A DNA stretch of 64,000 bases from Bradyrhizobium algeriense (GTDB lineage Bacteria > Pseudomonadota > Alphaproteobacteria > Rhizobiales > Xanthobacteraceae): assembly GCF_003062295.1 (NCBI RefSeq), contig NZ_PYCN01000001.1, positions 640,001-704,000 on the forward strand. The letters run 5' to 3'. Both the position numbers and the translations under genes were made by a program. Positions 26,743 to 36,656 of this stretch are shown here, piece after piece. Under the pieces are notes generated by a model. That model did no database searches. It was not told the origin of the DNA and worked only from the letters and a program-made list of their open reading frames with translations. How positions within the stretch are numbered: position 1 is the stretch's first letter; every line of letters starts with the position of its first letter.

Positions 26743-27717
26743 GTGACTACTCCGATGAAGAAATTGATCGACGAGTTCACGCACGGCTGGCAGGGAATTT
26801 CCCAGCCCTCGCTGCTTTTCAGCTCGGTCTTCGTGGCCGGCTGCCTCGCTTTGTCGACAATCGCCCGGTGGGGCATAGCCCAGATCCGTCCCGACGTATT
26901 CTTCACGCCCTATTTCCCGGCCGTGTTCCTGGCCGCCGCCATCGGCGGCGCCCGGGTCGGGATCGTGACGGCAATCGCGGGAGGCGCGCTCGGCGTCACC
27001 GTCAATTTTGATAGCTCTATTGCGGATTCCGCGCGGTTTGCGCTGCTGCTGATGTTCTGGGCGGTTTGCGGATTCGCCATCTGGGGCGTCGAGCATTACC
27101 GAACGATCGTCGCGCAACAGCGGGAGGATTCGAAGCGCCTGATCCGGGAAGAGGAATACCGCAAGCTCCTGGTCGAGGAGTTGCAGCACCGGCTCAAGAA
27201 CAAGACGTCGACGATCCACGCCGTGCTGCACCAGGTGCTGCAGGACCAGCCGCAAATCTGGGGCAGCATCGATCGCCGCCTCCGCGCGCTGTCGGCGACC
27301 GACGATTTGATCGCGCGGCTGGACGGCAGCGGCTGCGACATCAAGGACATGCTGCATTCCGAACTCGGGCCATACGGCCATGTCCGGTTCAACTTGAACG
27401 GCGATGCACTGTTCCTGCCGGCCAAGCTGGCGGTCAGCCTGGCGCTGATCTTTCACGAGCTGGCCACCAATGCCGGCAAGTACGGCGCGTTCTCTTCGGC
27501 GCGCGGGCTGTTGCAGGTGTCGTGGTCGGTGTCGGAGAGCCGCCTCAACGTCACCTGGGATGAAACGGAAGGTCCCGCGGTCGAAAACGTCGGCCCTGCG
27601 GGCTTCGGCACCAAGCTGTTGCAATCGGCGCTTCGCGCGTTCGACGGCAAGACCGAGATCCGCTTCCTCAAGACCGGCGTGCATTGCACGATGCAATGCC
27701 GGATTCCCGCGAATTAG
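26743..27717 (+). CDS. Membrane sensor histidine kinase, HisKA_2/HWE type with DUF4118-like input
   Basis: A 324-residue kinase. Three to four membrane helices at about 22-115 (ARVGIVTAIAGGALGVTVNF region) resemble the DUF4118/MASE-type module. The dimerisation box is EELQHRLKNKTSTIHAV, the H-box of the HisKA_2/HWE group common in Alphaproteobacteria; the N-box is FHELATNAGKYGAF and the tail GFGTKLLQSAL. Such kinases usually feed the PhyR general stress system or single-domain receivers. The frame starts with GTG at 26743; ATG at 26755 (MKKLIDEF) is the alternative. No response regulator gene is adjacent. Confidence 0.88.
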   Translation: MTTPMKKLIDEFTHGWQGISQPSLLFSSVFVAGCLALSTIARWGIAQIRPDVFFTPYFPAVFLAAAIGGARVGIVTAIAGGALGVTVNFDSSIADSARFALLLMFWAVCGFAIWGVEHYRTIVAQQREDSKRLIREEEYRKLLVEELQHRLKNKTSTIHAVLHQVLQDQPQIWGSIDRRLRALSATDDLIARLDGSGCDIKDMLHSELGPYGHVRFNLNGDALFLPAKLAVSLALIFHELATNAGKYGAFSSARGLLQVSWSVSESRLNVTWDETEGPAVENVGPAGFGTKLLQSALRAFDGKTEIRFLKTGVHCTMQCRIPAN

Positions 27718-27932
27718 GGCGTTTGCAGCGAAGTCCCGACGCAAAATCCGTCGCGCTGGCCAAACGCGTGAACCGATATTCACCTCGCACGCGGCCCTCT
27801 CTATCGGCGTTGACATTCTGTTAATGACGATCACGCCCAACGCCGTTGAAAATCGCCGACTTCTACGGTTGTCCCGGTTTTTCGCAGTTCCACTTAACCA
27901 ATGCTACAAGGGACTTTGCCAAGCTCCGTGGC

Positions 27933-29708
27933 ATGCATAGTCCCAACAAGCACGACTTTCAGGCGGCCGCGACGCAGGGCAGCGATGAAAGCATATTTGA
28001 ATCCGAACTGAACATCCTGCGGGATGTCTTCAGGTTGCTTCCGGCCGGTGTGACCGTTCAGGACGAGCACGGCGAGTTCGTACTGATGAACGATGCCGGC
28101 GCTGCCCTGCTGGAAGCGGCCGCCGCGGCGCCGTCAGCCTCGCAACTGAGCGATCGCCGTGAAACCTGTCTCGAATTGCTGCGCACCGGCCGCCCGGCCG
28201 TGCTGGAAGAAGCCATCGCCGGCGGCGCGGCCAAGCAGGTGGTTCTCACCTCGCATCGGCCGGTCCGCGTTGCCGGGCGCAATTTGCTGATCTCGAGCTC
28301 CACCGACATCTCTGAACAGAAAGCGTTCGAGGATCACCTGTTCCGCTCCGCCTATTACGATGAGCTGACCGGCCTGCCGACGCGACGCGTGATCGAGCAT
28401 CGCGTCAACAGTCTGCTGAAGTACGACAACGGACAGGGCCGTTTCGCGCTGGCGTTTCTCGACATCGACAATTTCAAGCACATCAACGACTATTACGGAC
28501 ACGCGGTCGGCGACGCGCTGCTGGTGGAGATGGCCAAGCGGCTGGGGCTGGACCTGCGCGACTCCGACATCCTGTCGCGGATCAGCGGCGACGAGTTCGT
28601 GCTGCTGCTCAACCCGATCCAGAACGACGCCGAGGTCGAAGAGTTCATCCACTTCATCCTGCAGCGGCTGAAGGCGCCGTTCTTCATCGACCAATCCGAG
28701 ATATTCGCCTCGACCTCGATCGGCGTCAGCCTCTATCCCGAGCACGGCCGCAGCTACGAGGTGCTGCGCCAGAACGCCGACATCGCGATGTACCGCGTCA
28801 AGAACGGCAGCAAGGGCGCCGCGGCATTCTTCGATACCAGCATGGAGCGCGAGGCGCTGGCTCGGATGAAGATCGAGCAATCGCTGCGGCTGGCTATCCT
28901 GGAAAAGCGCTTTTGCTGCGCCTTCCAGCCCAAGGTCGATATCCGGACCCAGGAGATCACGGGTGTCGAGGCGCTGGTGCGCCTGCGCGACGACGAGGGG
29001 GTGATTCAGGCCCCCAGCACCTTCATCAACCTTGCCACCGAACTGGGCCTGATCGACGAACTGACCCATCTGGTGCTGGCGGAGATCGTCAAGTCGATCG
29101 ACCTGATCAACGAGACCTTCGGCCCCAATACCACGATCAGCATGAACGTCGCAGCCAAGCAGGCCGGCAATCCCGAATTCATGCGGCCGTTCGCCGAGGC
29201 ACTCGAAGCCACCGGATTTCCGGCGCGATTCATGATCGAGGTGACGGAAGACGCCTTCGTCACCAAGACGCACTTTCAGGACGAGATCCTGCCGATCTTC
29301 CGCAGGCTCGGCGTTAAGATCTCGATCGACGATTTCGGCATCGGCTATTCGTCGCTGTCGGCGTTGGCCGACATTACCGCCGACGAGATCAAGATCGATC
29401 GCTCCTTCATCACCGACATCCATAAGCGGCCGCGCAGCCAGGGCATCTTGCGGGCGATCGAATCCTTGAGCGAAGCGCTCGGAATGACCGTGATCGCCGA
29501 AGGGCTCGAAAGCTTCGAGGAACTGGCCTATCTGCAGGCCGCGACCAAGATCCGCTACGCTCAGGGCTTTTACTTCTCGAGGCCGACTTTCCTGGAAGAC
29601 CTCAAGCTGGCGACCCCCCGCGCCAGCGAGGCGCGCGCAAGCCTGGCTAGCCGGCCGGCACAGGAAAACCGTCCCACCTATTCGCGCGCCGGCGGTTATC
29701 GCCGCTGA
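27933..29708 (+). CDS. PAS-GGDEF-EAL protein (cyclic-di-GMP turnover), SGDEF variant
   Basis: A 591-residue cytosolic protein. A PAS fold at about 25-125 (VFRLLPAGVTVQDEHGEFVL) precedes a GGDEF domain and an EAL domain. The cyclase signature reads SGDEF instead of GGDEF, and the inhibitory RxxD site (RDSD) stands five residues before it, so product feedback is possible. The EAL domain keeps EALVRL, NVAAKQ, EVTED, IDDFGIG, KIDRS and AEGLES, so the phosphodiesterase looks intact. The start is uncertain: a TTG at 27846 would add 29 residues; neither has a strong ribosome site. Another GGDEF-EAL gene follows. Confidence 0.9.
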   Translation: MHSPNKHDFQAAATQGSDESIFESELNILRDVFRLLPAGVTVQDEHGEFVLMNDAGAALLEAAAAAPSASQLSDRRETCLELLRTGRPAVLEEAIAGGAAKQVVLTSHRPVRVAGRNLLISSSTDISEQKAFEDHLFRSAYYDELTGLPTRRVIEHRVNSLLKYDNGQGRFALAFLDIDNFKHINDYYGHAVGDALLVEMAKRLGLDLRDSDILSRISGDEFVLLLNPIQNDAEVEEFIHFILQRLKAPFFIDQSEIFASTSIGVSLYPEHGRSYEVLRQNADIAMYRVKNGSKGAAAFFDTSMEREALARMKIEQSLRLAILEKRFCCAFQPKVDIRTQEITGVEALVRLRDDEGVIQAPSTFINLATELGLIDELTHLVLAEIVKSIDLINETFGPNTTISMNVAAKQAGNPEFMRPFAEALEATGFPARFMIEVTEDAFVTKTHFQDEILPIFRRLGVKISIDDFGIGYSSLSALADITADEIKIDRSFITDIHKRPRSQGILRAIESLSEALGMTVIAEGLESFEELAYLQAATKIRYAQGFYFSRPTFLEDLKLATPRASEARASLASRPAQENRPTYSRAGGYRR

Positions 29709-29889
29709 GGGACGGGTCGCTTGCCGCCGACGGACGCTTCATCCCCGCCAACAGAACAGCAGAAGCAGCAGATTACCGCTTCGTCGCGCGATCGCGGCGG
29801 AAGGACACGCGATTAAGCCTTGGGTAACCGGATTTCCTAACGGCTTATGACATCCGCCCATCGTATGCAGATTCCCGGGAGAAGGGAGA

Positions 29890-32800
29890 ATGCACGGTCT
29901 GTTTCACCACCTGCACGGCATGAAGGCCCGAACCGCAGCCACCGGGCGGCACCTTGCCGCGACCATCCGGGGCCCGGTGTTGTGGCTGACGCTTTGCGGC
30001 GGTCTGCTGGTCGCGGCGATTTTCGTCGGCACCATCATGATGACCAGTGAATTCCGCGAGCGCGCGCTGCTCAACAGCGAACGCGAGCTGGAGAACACCG
30101 TCCTCCTGCTTGCCCGTCACTTCGACCAGCAGTTCGAGGACTCCGACACGCTGGCCGACGACGTGATTTCCCGGCTGCAAATTTCCGGCATCACCTCGGA
30201 AAAGGAATTCCGGAAACATGCCGCAAGCTCAAAAGCACACGAGATCCTGAGATCCAAGGCGGGCGTCCTGTCCTATCTCGGCGACATCTCGATTTTCGAT
30301 TCCAACGGCGACATGATCAACTGGTCGCGGCCGCTGCCGGCCCCGGGGCTCAACATTTCCGAACGGGCCTACTTCAAGAGCTTCAAATTCGATTCGCGAT
30401 CGCCATCCATTCTGACCGAGTCGGTTCGCAGCTATCTCACCGGCAATCTGAATTCCGTCATCGCCCATCGATTGCGAGGCGAGGACGGCGTCTTCCTCGG
30501 CGTGATGACGCGGCGCATCAACCCGGTCAATTACGAAAAATTCTTCGCCTCCGTAGCCCTCGGAACCGGCGCCGCCATCTCGATGTTTCATGCCGACGGC
30601 ACCCTGCTGGCGCGCTATCCGCGGGTCGACGAGCTGATCGGCCAGAATTTCGCGAAGGCGCCGCTGCTGCAGCAGGTCCGGGAGCGGGGCATCCGGCAGA
30701 CGCTGCGCGTTCACAGCCCGATCGACGAGACCGACAGGCTGGGATCTGCAGCCCCGCTCGGCCACTACTCGGGCATCGTGGTCGCGACCAACACGGTTGC
30801 CGCCGCGCTCGCCGACTGGCGCGAACAAACCAGGTTACTGGTTATCGCGGCGACGCTGGCGGCCGCGGTAATCGCCCTGATCCTGTTCCTGATCATCAGG
30901 CAGATCACCCGGCAAAACCGCGAGGCGCAGCAGCGGCTCGAAACGGAACGGGGCCGGCTCGATACCGCCCTGAACAACATGATTCAGGGTCTTGCGACGT
31001 TCGACGCCTCGGCTCGCCTCGTCACCTTCAACCAGCGCTACATCGACATGCACAACCTGTCGGCCGACGTGGTCAAGCCTGGCTGTCATCTTCGCGACCT
31101 GATGCAGCATCGCAAGGATCGCGGCTCGTTCGATGGCGACATCGATGAGTTCTGTGAGTCGGTCATACAGAACATCGGGCGCGGCCAAGCCGGCCAAAGT
31201 GTCATCCAATGCGCCGACGGACGCGCATTCCTAACGGTGCGAAAGCCGCTGGCGGATGGCGGGTGGGTCGCCACCATGGAAGACATCACCGAGCGGCGCA
31301 ACCTCGAGCAGGAGCGCGACCGCAACTACGCCTTCCTGAGCCAGATCATCGATCACATCCCGTCGCAGATCACCGTGAAGGACGTGCACGACCGGCGCTA
31401 TTTGCTGGTCAACCGCGTGGCGGAAACCCAGTTCGGCATTTCACGCGACCTGATCATCGGCAAGACGGCCTTTGATCTCTTTCCAAAGGCCGCCGCCGAA
31501 CTCATCGCGGCCGACGAGGAGAAAACGCTGCAATCTCCCGACGGCCTGTTCAAGGACGAGCACGTCTGGGAAACCCAAGGGATGGGCCCGCGCTACATCA
31601 CCTCCAAGCGGCTCGGAATCAGCAATTCGGCGGGTCAGGCGCGCTACATCATCAACGTCGTCGACGACGTGACCGAGCGCCGGCTTGCCAACGAGAAGAT
31701 CGCGCATCTGGCGCATTACGACGCGCTGACCGACCTTCCGAACCGGGTGCTGTTCCGCGAGCAGATCGAGCGCGAGCTGCGCAAGGCCGTTGGCGGCCAG
31801 CAATTCGCACTGCTCTATATCGACATCGACGAATTCAAAGGCATCAACGACTCGCTCGGACACCACGTCGGCGATGAACTTTTGAAGGCGGTCGCGGCCA
31901 GCCTCAAGGATTGCACCAAGCCGGGCGATCTCATCGCCCGTCTCGGCGGCGACGAATTTGCGGTGATCCAGACCGCGGTCAGCGGCCGCGCCGAGGTCGA
32001 GGAATTCGTGACCCGCATTTACGAGGCGATACGCCAGCCCTATCAATGCCTCGGCCACCATCTTTCGACCGACGCCAGCGTCGGCATCGCGATCGCGCCC
32101 GAAGACGGCACCGAGCTCGACCAGTTGATCAAGCACGCCGACCTCGCGATGTACGCCGCCAAGGCCGAGGGACGCCGCATCCATCGCTTCTTCGAGCCCG
32201 CCATGGATGCCCGCGCCAAGGCGCGGCTCACCATGGAGCAGGATCTGCGGCAGGCGCTGGCCGATGACGACTTCGAAATCTACTACCAGCCGCTGCTCGA
32301 TCTCGCGAGCGGCGAGGTGACGGGCTGCGAGGCGCTGTTGCGCTGGCGCCATCCCGAACGCGGCATGATCTCGCCGGCGGAATTCATCCCCGTAGCCGAG
32401 GACACCGGCCTGATCAACGAACTCGGCGACTGGGTCATGCAGACCGCGTGCAACGAGGCGGCCGGCTGGCCGTCGCGGGTCAGGCTCGCCGTCAACGTTT
32501 CTCCGATCCAGTTGAAATCACCGACGCTGGCGCTGCGGATCACCGGCGCGCTTGCCGCCTCCGGCCTGCCGCCCGATCGGCTCGAGATCGAAATCACCGA
32601 GGCGGTGCTGATCCATGACGACGAAAGCGCGCTGGCGATCCTGCATCAGCTCCGCGCCATCGGCGTGCGCATCGCGCTCGACGATTTCGGCACCGGCTTC
32701 TCCTCGTTGAGCTACCTGAAGCGGTTCCCGTTCGACAAGATCAAGATCGACCGCTGCTTCGTCAGCGACATCGAGGTCGACGGCTCGGCGGCGATCGTGC

Positions 32801-32997
32801 AGGCGGTGGTGAACATCGCAGCGGCGCGCAACATGACCACGACCGCGGAAGGCGTCGAGACCGAGCAACAGCGCGAGATGCTGCGTCAGCTCGGCTGCAC
32901 CCAGATGCAGGGCTATCTGTTCAGCGCGCCGAAGCCGGCGGCCGAGGCGAGGCGATTGCTGGGCGTGCGATTGGAAGCTGCGACAGCCGTCGCCTGA
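29890..32997 (+). CDS. Membrane Cache-PAS-PAS-GGDEF-EAL protein (cyclic-di-GMP signalling)
   Basis: A 1035-residue inner-membrane receptor. One membrane helix near 34-55, a dCache-type periplasmic sensor to about residue 310, and a second helix (LVIAATLAAAVIALILFLII) are followed by two PAS folds (near 350-470 and 475-600), GGDEF (about 610-765) and EAL (about 785-1025). The cyclase motif GGDEF is intact, but the inhibitory site reads KPGD rather than RxxD. EAL residues are all present (CEALLRWRHP, NVSPIQL, EITEAV, LDDFGTG, KIDRC, AEGVET). AAGGGAG precedes the ATG. Its 3' end overlaps the convergent patatin gene by 85 bases. Confidence 0.92.
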   Translation: MHGLFHHLHGMKARTAATGRHLAATIRGPVLWLTLCGGLLVAAIFVGTIMMTSEFRERALLNSERELENTVLLLARHFDQQFEDSDTLADDVISRLQISGITSEKEFRKHAASSKAHEILRSKAGVLSYLGDISIFDSNGDMINWSRPLPAPGLNISERAYFKSFKFDSRSPSILTESVRSYLTGNLNSVIAHRLRGEDGVFLGVMTRRINPVNYEKFFASVALGTGAAISMFHADGTLLARYPRVDELIGQNFAKAPLLQQVRERGIRQTLRVHSPIDETDRLGSAAPLGHYSGIVVATNTVAAALADWREQTRLLVIAATLAAAVIALILFLIIRQITRQNREAQQRLETERGRLDTALNNMIQGLATFDASARLVTFNQRYIDMHNLSADVVKPGCHLRDLMQHRKDRGSFDGDIDEFCESVIQNIGRGQAGQSVIQCADGRAFLTVRKPLADGGWVATMEDITERRNLEQERDRNYAFLSQIIDHIPSQITVKDVHDRRYLLVNRVAETQFGISRDLIIGKTAFDLFPKAAAELIAADEEKTLQSPDGLFKDEHVWETQGMGPRYITSKRLGISNSAGQARYIINVVDDVTERRLANEKIAHLAHYDALTDLPNRVLFREQIERELRKAVGGQQFALLYIDIDEFKGINDSLGHHVGDELLKAVAASLKDCTKPGDLIARLGGDEFAVIQTAVSGRAEVEEFVTRIYEAIRQPYQCLGHHLSTDASVGIAIAPEDGTELDQLIKHADLAMYAAKAEGRRIHRFFEPAMDARAKARLTMEQDLRQALADDDFEIYYQPLLDLASGEVTGCEALLRWRHPERGMISPAEFIPVAEDTGLINELGDWVMQTACNEAAGWPSRVRLAVNVSPIQLKSPTLALRITGALAASGLPPDRLEIEITEAVLIHDDESALAILHQLRAIGVRIALDDFGTGFSSLSYLKRFPFDKIKIDRCFVSDIEVDGSAAIVQAVVNIAAARNMTTTAEGVETEQQREMLRQLGCTQMQGYLFSAPKPAAEARRLLGVRLEAATAVA

Positions 32998-34847
32998 CGC
33001 CGTTCCAGCGCGCCAGTGTCGAGTATGGCTGCAATCGCCGAACTGTCTCCCGCCTCCAGCGCCGCAATGGCCTCTTTGGCCCAGCGGTAGGAGGCATCAA
33101 AGATCTCGGTGTGGCGATCGAAATCCGTCACGTCGATCCCGGTCGGAAACGGCGGCCGCATCACCGTATCGAACGGCCCGACCGGCAGCGTATCGTAGCG
33201 CTGATGCGCCACGAGGCTTCGCCACAGCACGTTCACCGCGCTGGGTGCGGCGGGTAATAGCTTCTTGCGGAACGGCGTCAGCATGGCAGCGATCAGTTCG
33301 AACCGTCCGGGGAGCGCCGCATAGTCGACGTCGAACATCTCCGCCGCCGGCTCGCCGAAATGCACGACCAGGTTGGGGCCGCTCTTGAGCTGGTGCATCG
33401 ACGCCAAGGGCACGTTGTCGATAAGACACCCATCGACCAGCATCGCGCCCTCCGGCGTGTAGAACGGCGGCAACAGCCCGGGGATCGCGCTCGATGCGCG
33501 GACCGCCTGCCAGAGCGGCCCCGTCCGGATCAGTTCGAGATTGTGGGTCGAAAGATTGGTGGCAACGGCCGCAAAGGGCCGCCAGCAATCCTCGATCCGG
33601 CAGTCGGGACCGTACTGATGGGCAAGCGCGCGATCGAACGCCTTGTGATCCAGCAGCGCATAGCGCGGCCAGGTCGGCCGCCGGAAGCTTCTGCTCCTGA
33701 CGAAGATTTCGTGCGTGCCGCGCTCGAGATGCTCGGCTTCGAGATTTTTGGCAAAGCCGGCCACCATGGCGGAGCCGACGCTGGTGCCGACAAAGATATC
33801 GAACATCACGCCGCGTTCGCGAAACGCCTTGTAGATTCCGACATGCGCGGTGCCAAAACTGCCGCCGCCGGCGGCGACGAAGCCGATCGCCCGGCCGCAC
33901 AGAAAGCGGACAAGGCTGTCGATATCGATCTGGTCTTCGAGAGCGACATGGTGATGCATGAAGGCCGGCAGCCGGGCAAGCCAGGCTGCGGTGCCGGAGA
34001 CCTCACCGCTTCGCCGGTCATGAACGCGGACGAGGCGCCGGGCCGAGACGGAATGAACCTCGCAGGCGAAGGCCTCGATCTCGGTCAATGCTGCCGCAGG
34101 CGCCTCCCCGCGGCACGCGAACACCACCATGTCGGCCTGACGGATCGCCTTGCGCGCCCATGGCGAGGCGTCGCGGCCACCGAGATAAACCACCAGAGGC
34201 GCGGTGTGTTCGAGCCTGTTGAGCCATTCGGTGACTTCGTGCGCATCGAGCGCGCGCCCGGGAAACATCGCATGCAAGCGGGCGGCGTCGATAATCTCGG
34301 CTTGGGTCGCGGCGAGCCCCTCGCGCATCCGGCGATCGAAAGCGCCAGGCAGCGGTTCCACACCGCCGTCGATCAGCGCTACGGTGCGCGCCTTCGGCGA
34401 GGTGGGGAACGGCGCGATGCGCGCGGTCTCCTTGGCGAACCGCCGCGCCAGCGCCGCGAGCAGCGCCTCGACGATGGCGGGGGTTTCCTCGACGAGCTTC
34501 TGGTAGGCCGGACGCGTCAATGCCAGCACGCTGGTGTCGCGGATGGCGATCACATCCGCCGTGCGCGGGACATTGGCGAAGAAGCCGATCTCGCCCACCA
34601 GTTCGCCGGCCCGAAGCTCGGCGATCGGCTCGATATAGCCGGTCTTGCGCACCGCGAGCGCACCATGCAGCACCAGGAAGAGCGAGTCCGAAGGTCCGCC
34701 TTGCGCGACCAGCATCTGCCCGCGCACCAGATCCTGGCGGACCATGGCGTTGAGCGTCTTCAGCCGCTGTTCGGAACTGAGCGTTCGAAACAGCGCGAAG
34801 TCCTCCAGGGCGGAGCTCCACGCAAGCACCGAGCTCGATCCACTCAT
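32913..34847 (-). CDS. Cyclic-nucleotide-binding patatin-like phospholipase
   Basis: A 644-residue protein of the NTE/RssA-like type. Residues 15-130 form a cNMP-binding domain with a phosphate-binding cassette at 81-101 (GELVGEIGFFANVPRTADV). A middle segment of about 170 residues precedes the patatin domain: oxyanion loop GGGSFG at 327-332, nucleophile Ser356 in GTSVG, and the dyad Asp in VDGCLIDNVP. Both catalytic residues are present, so serine lipase activity is expected, perhaps controlled by cAMP or a related nucleotide. It acts in the cytosol or at the membrane. The last 28 codons overlap the end of the convergent GGDEF-EAL gene. Confidence 0.9.
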   Translation of the reverse strand: MSGSSSVLAWSSALEDFALFRTLSSEQRLKTLNAMVRQDLVRGQMLVAQGGPSDSLFLVLHGALAVRKTGYIEPIAELRAGELVGEIGFFANVPRTADVIAIRDTSVLALTRPAYQKLVEETPAIVEALLAALARRFAKETARIAPFPTSPKARTVALIDGGVEPLPGAFDRRMREGLAATQAEIIDAARLHAMFPGRALDAHEVTEWLNRLEHTAPLVVYLGGRDASPWARKAIRQADMVVFACRGEAPAAALTEIEAFACEVHSVSARRLVRVHDRRSGEVSGTAAWLARLPAFMHHHVALEDQIDIDSLVRFLCGRAIGFVAAGGGSFGTAHVGIYKAFRERGVMFDIFVGTSVGSAMVAGFAKNLEAEHLERGTHEIFVRSRSFRRPTWPRYALLDHKAFDRALAHQYGPDCRIEDCWRPFAAVATNLSTHNLELIRTGPLWQAVRASSAIPGLLPPFYTPEGAMLVDGCLIDNVPLASMHQLKSGPNLVVHFGEPAAEMFDVDYAALPGRFELIAAMLTPFRKKLLPAAPSAVNVLWRSLVAHQRYDTLPVGPFDTVMRPPFPTGIDVTDFDRHTEIFDASYRWAKEAIAALEAGDSSAIAAILDTGALERRQATAVAASNRTPSNRLASAAGFGALNR

Positions 34848-34988
34848 TTAGCGGTACCCAGTTGAATTCGCGAGGCTCAACCTTAGCGCCGGGCCCACAC
34901 CACCGCGAGCGATATAAAGCCGTGCGCGAGCGCACCGCAGCAATACGCTCGGATGCACTGCAACATGAGCGCCGCATCTGTCCCGGCG

Positions 34989-36068
34989 TTACGCCGCCCA
35001 CCGGCCGCGATTGTTCTCGGCCAGAATGGGCCGGATCAACCGGCCGAAGCGCTCCGCCTCTTCGTCATGCAGATAGCCGGACAGGCAGAAGGAATGGCAG
35101 CCGGCATCGATGAATTGCTGCAGTGTCTCGGCACACTGGACGGGATCGCCGACCACGGCGATGCCGGCGCCAGGGCGGACCTTGGTGATGCCGGTCCATA
35201 GATGCGGCAGCAGGAGGTCGCCATGCTCGCGCGCAAGCTGCTGCACGCGCAGGTTTGCTTCCGACTTGTTGTAAAGTGTCTGGATTTCCTGCTTCTGCCG
35301 CTCGGTGGCGTGGCGCACCAGTTGATCGGCGGCTTCCCAGGCGTCCGCCTCGTTCTCGCGGCAGATCACCTGCAGCCGCATGCCGAAGCCGATGTCGTTT
35401 TCGCGGCCATGCGCGCGCGCCATCTCCCTGATCTCGGCAATGTTCGAGGCGATCTTTTCCGGCAGGTCGCCCCAGAACAGATGCACGTCGGAATGCTTCG
35501 CCGACAATTCCCAGGCCTGGCGCGAGCCGCCGCCGAGATAGAATTTTGGAAACGGCTGCTGGTGCGGGCGCGGCCGGATATGCGCGCCCGAAAGTTTGTG
35601 AAATTTTCCTTCGAAGTTTAGCGGCCCGCGCGTCGTCCACAGCGCTTTCAGGATCGAGACTTCCTCCTCCATCAGCGCGTAGCGCTCTTCCTTCGGGTAG
35701 CGCACGCCCTCGCCTTCGACCTCGCTTTCGTTCTGGCCGGCGATCAGATTGATGCAGATGCGCCCGCCCGACATCTGGTCGAAGGTCGAGATCATCTTCG
35801 CCAGCAGCACCGGGTTGATATAGCCGGGCCGCGCCGCAATCAGCGGCTTGATCGACGACGAACGCGCCGCCATGAACGCGCCGGTGATCCATGCTTCCCA
35901 GCACACCGAGCCGACCGGGATCAGGAGATATTCAAAACCGGCCGCTTCCGCGGCCTGCACCACGCGGTCGCACAGTTCGGGAGAGCCTGGAATCTGCGCG
36001 TCCATCAGGCCATAGGCCGTGGTGTCGCCATGCGTGGGCAGATACCAGCCGAATTCGAGCGGACGCAT
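34989..36068 (-). CDS. LLM class flavin-dependent monooxygenase, alkanesulfonate monooxygenase (SsuD)-like
   Basis: A 359-residue TIM-barrel monooxygenase. MRPLEFGWYLPTHGDT, FEYLLIPVGSVCWEAW, LIAARPGYINPVLLAKMIST and the GRICINLIAGQNESEVEGEG region match the SsuD group, which uses FMNH2 to cleave alkanesulfonates or related sulfonated or amine compounds. There is no flavin reductase (SsuE) or sulfonate ABC transporter next to it, so the substrate is uncertain and dimethylsulfone or nitrilotriacetate-type monooxygenases are alternatives. It lies downstream of a 141-base gap from the patatin gene and is divergent from yccF. Confidence 0.88.
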   Translation of the reverse strand: MRPLEFGWYLPTHGDTTAYGLMDAQIPGSPELCDRVVQAAEAAGFEYLLIPVGSVCWEAWITGAFMAARSSSIKPLIAARPGYINPVLLAKMISTFDQMSGGRICINLIAGQNESEVEGEGVRYPKEERYALMEEEVSILKALWTTRGPLNFEGKFHKLSGAHIRPRPHQQPFPKFYLGGGSRQAWELSAKHSDVHLFWGDLPEKIASNIAEIREMARAHGRENDIGFGMRLQVICRENEADAWEAADQLVRHATERQKQEIQTLYNKSEANLRVQQLAREHGDLLLPHLWTGITKVRPGAGIAVVGDPVQCAETLQQFIDAGCHSFCLSGYLHDEEAERFGRLIRPILAENNRGRWAA

Positions 36069-36208
36069 GAACGTTTCTCCCTATCAACGCTTGTTGCTCG
36101 GTCGTTAGGCAGACGAGTTTAACGGTTGCGAAGGCCGGGGCAATCGGGTTCCGGTTGCAGGGAGGTTTTCGATTTCAATCGCGCCCACGCCAAGATAGAG
36201 TTTTAGCC

Positions 36209-36616
36209 ATGTCACCGGTCTCGCTGCTGCTCAACATCATCTGGATCGTTCTCGGCGGCGCATGGATGGCGTTCGGCTGGCTGGTTGCCGCCGTCGTCAT
36301 GGCGATCACGATCATCGGAATTCCCTGGGCGCGGGCTGCGTTCAACATCGCGGCCTACACCTTGTTCCCGTTCGGCTTCACGGCGATCTCGCGCGACGCC
36401 TATACGGGCCAAGAGGATATCGGCACCGGGCCGCTCGGAGTGATCGGCAACATCATCTGGCTGGTGCTGGCGGGATGGTGGCTGGCGCTCGGGCATGTCA
36501 TCACGGCCGTGGTGCTGGCCGTGACCATCATCGGGATTCCCTTTGCCTGGGCACACCTGAAGCTTGCCGGAATCGCGCTATGGCCGATTGGCAAGATCAT
36601 CGTTCCCACGGCTTAA
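36209..36616 (+). CDS. YccF domain-containing inner membrane protein
   Basis: A 135-residue membrane protein built of two internally similar halves, each an YccF (DUF307) motif: SLLLNIIWIVLGGAWMAFGW with VVMAITIIGIPWARAAF in the first and GNIIWLVLAGWWLALGH with AVVLAVTIIGIPFAWAHLK in the second. The start at 36209 gives the family N-terminus; a longer in-frame start at 36155 is less likely. The function of YccF is not established; it probably forms a small channel-like or membrane-stress protein. The gene is isolated, with Usp convergent downstream. Confidence 0.9.
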   Translation: MSPVSLLLNIIWIVLGGAWMAFGWLVAAVVMAITIIGIPWARAAFNIAAYTLFPFGFTAISRDAYTGQEDIGTGPLGVIGNIIWLVLAGWWLALGHVITAVVLAVTIIGIPFAWAHLKLAGIALWPIGKIIVPTA

Positions 36617-36656
36617 GTTTCAGGTCAGCCCAAAGTCAGCCTAGAGGTAAGACTTC

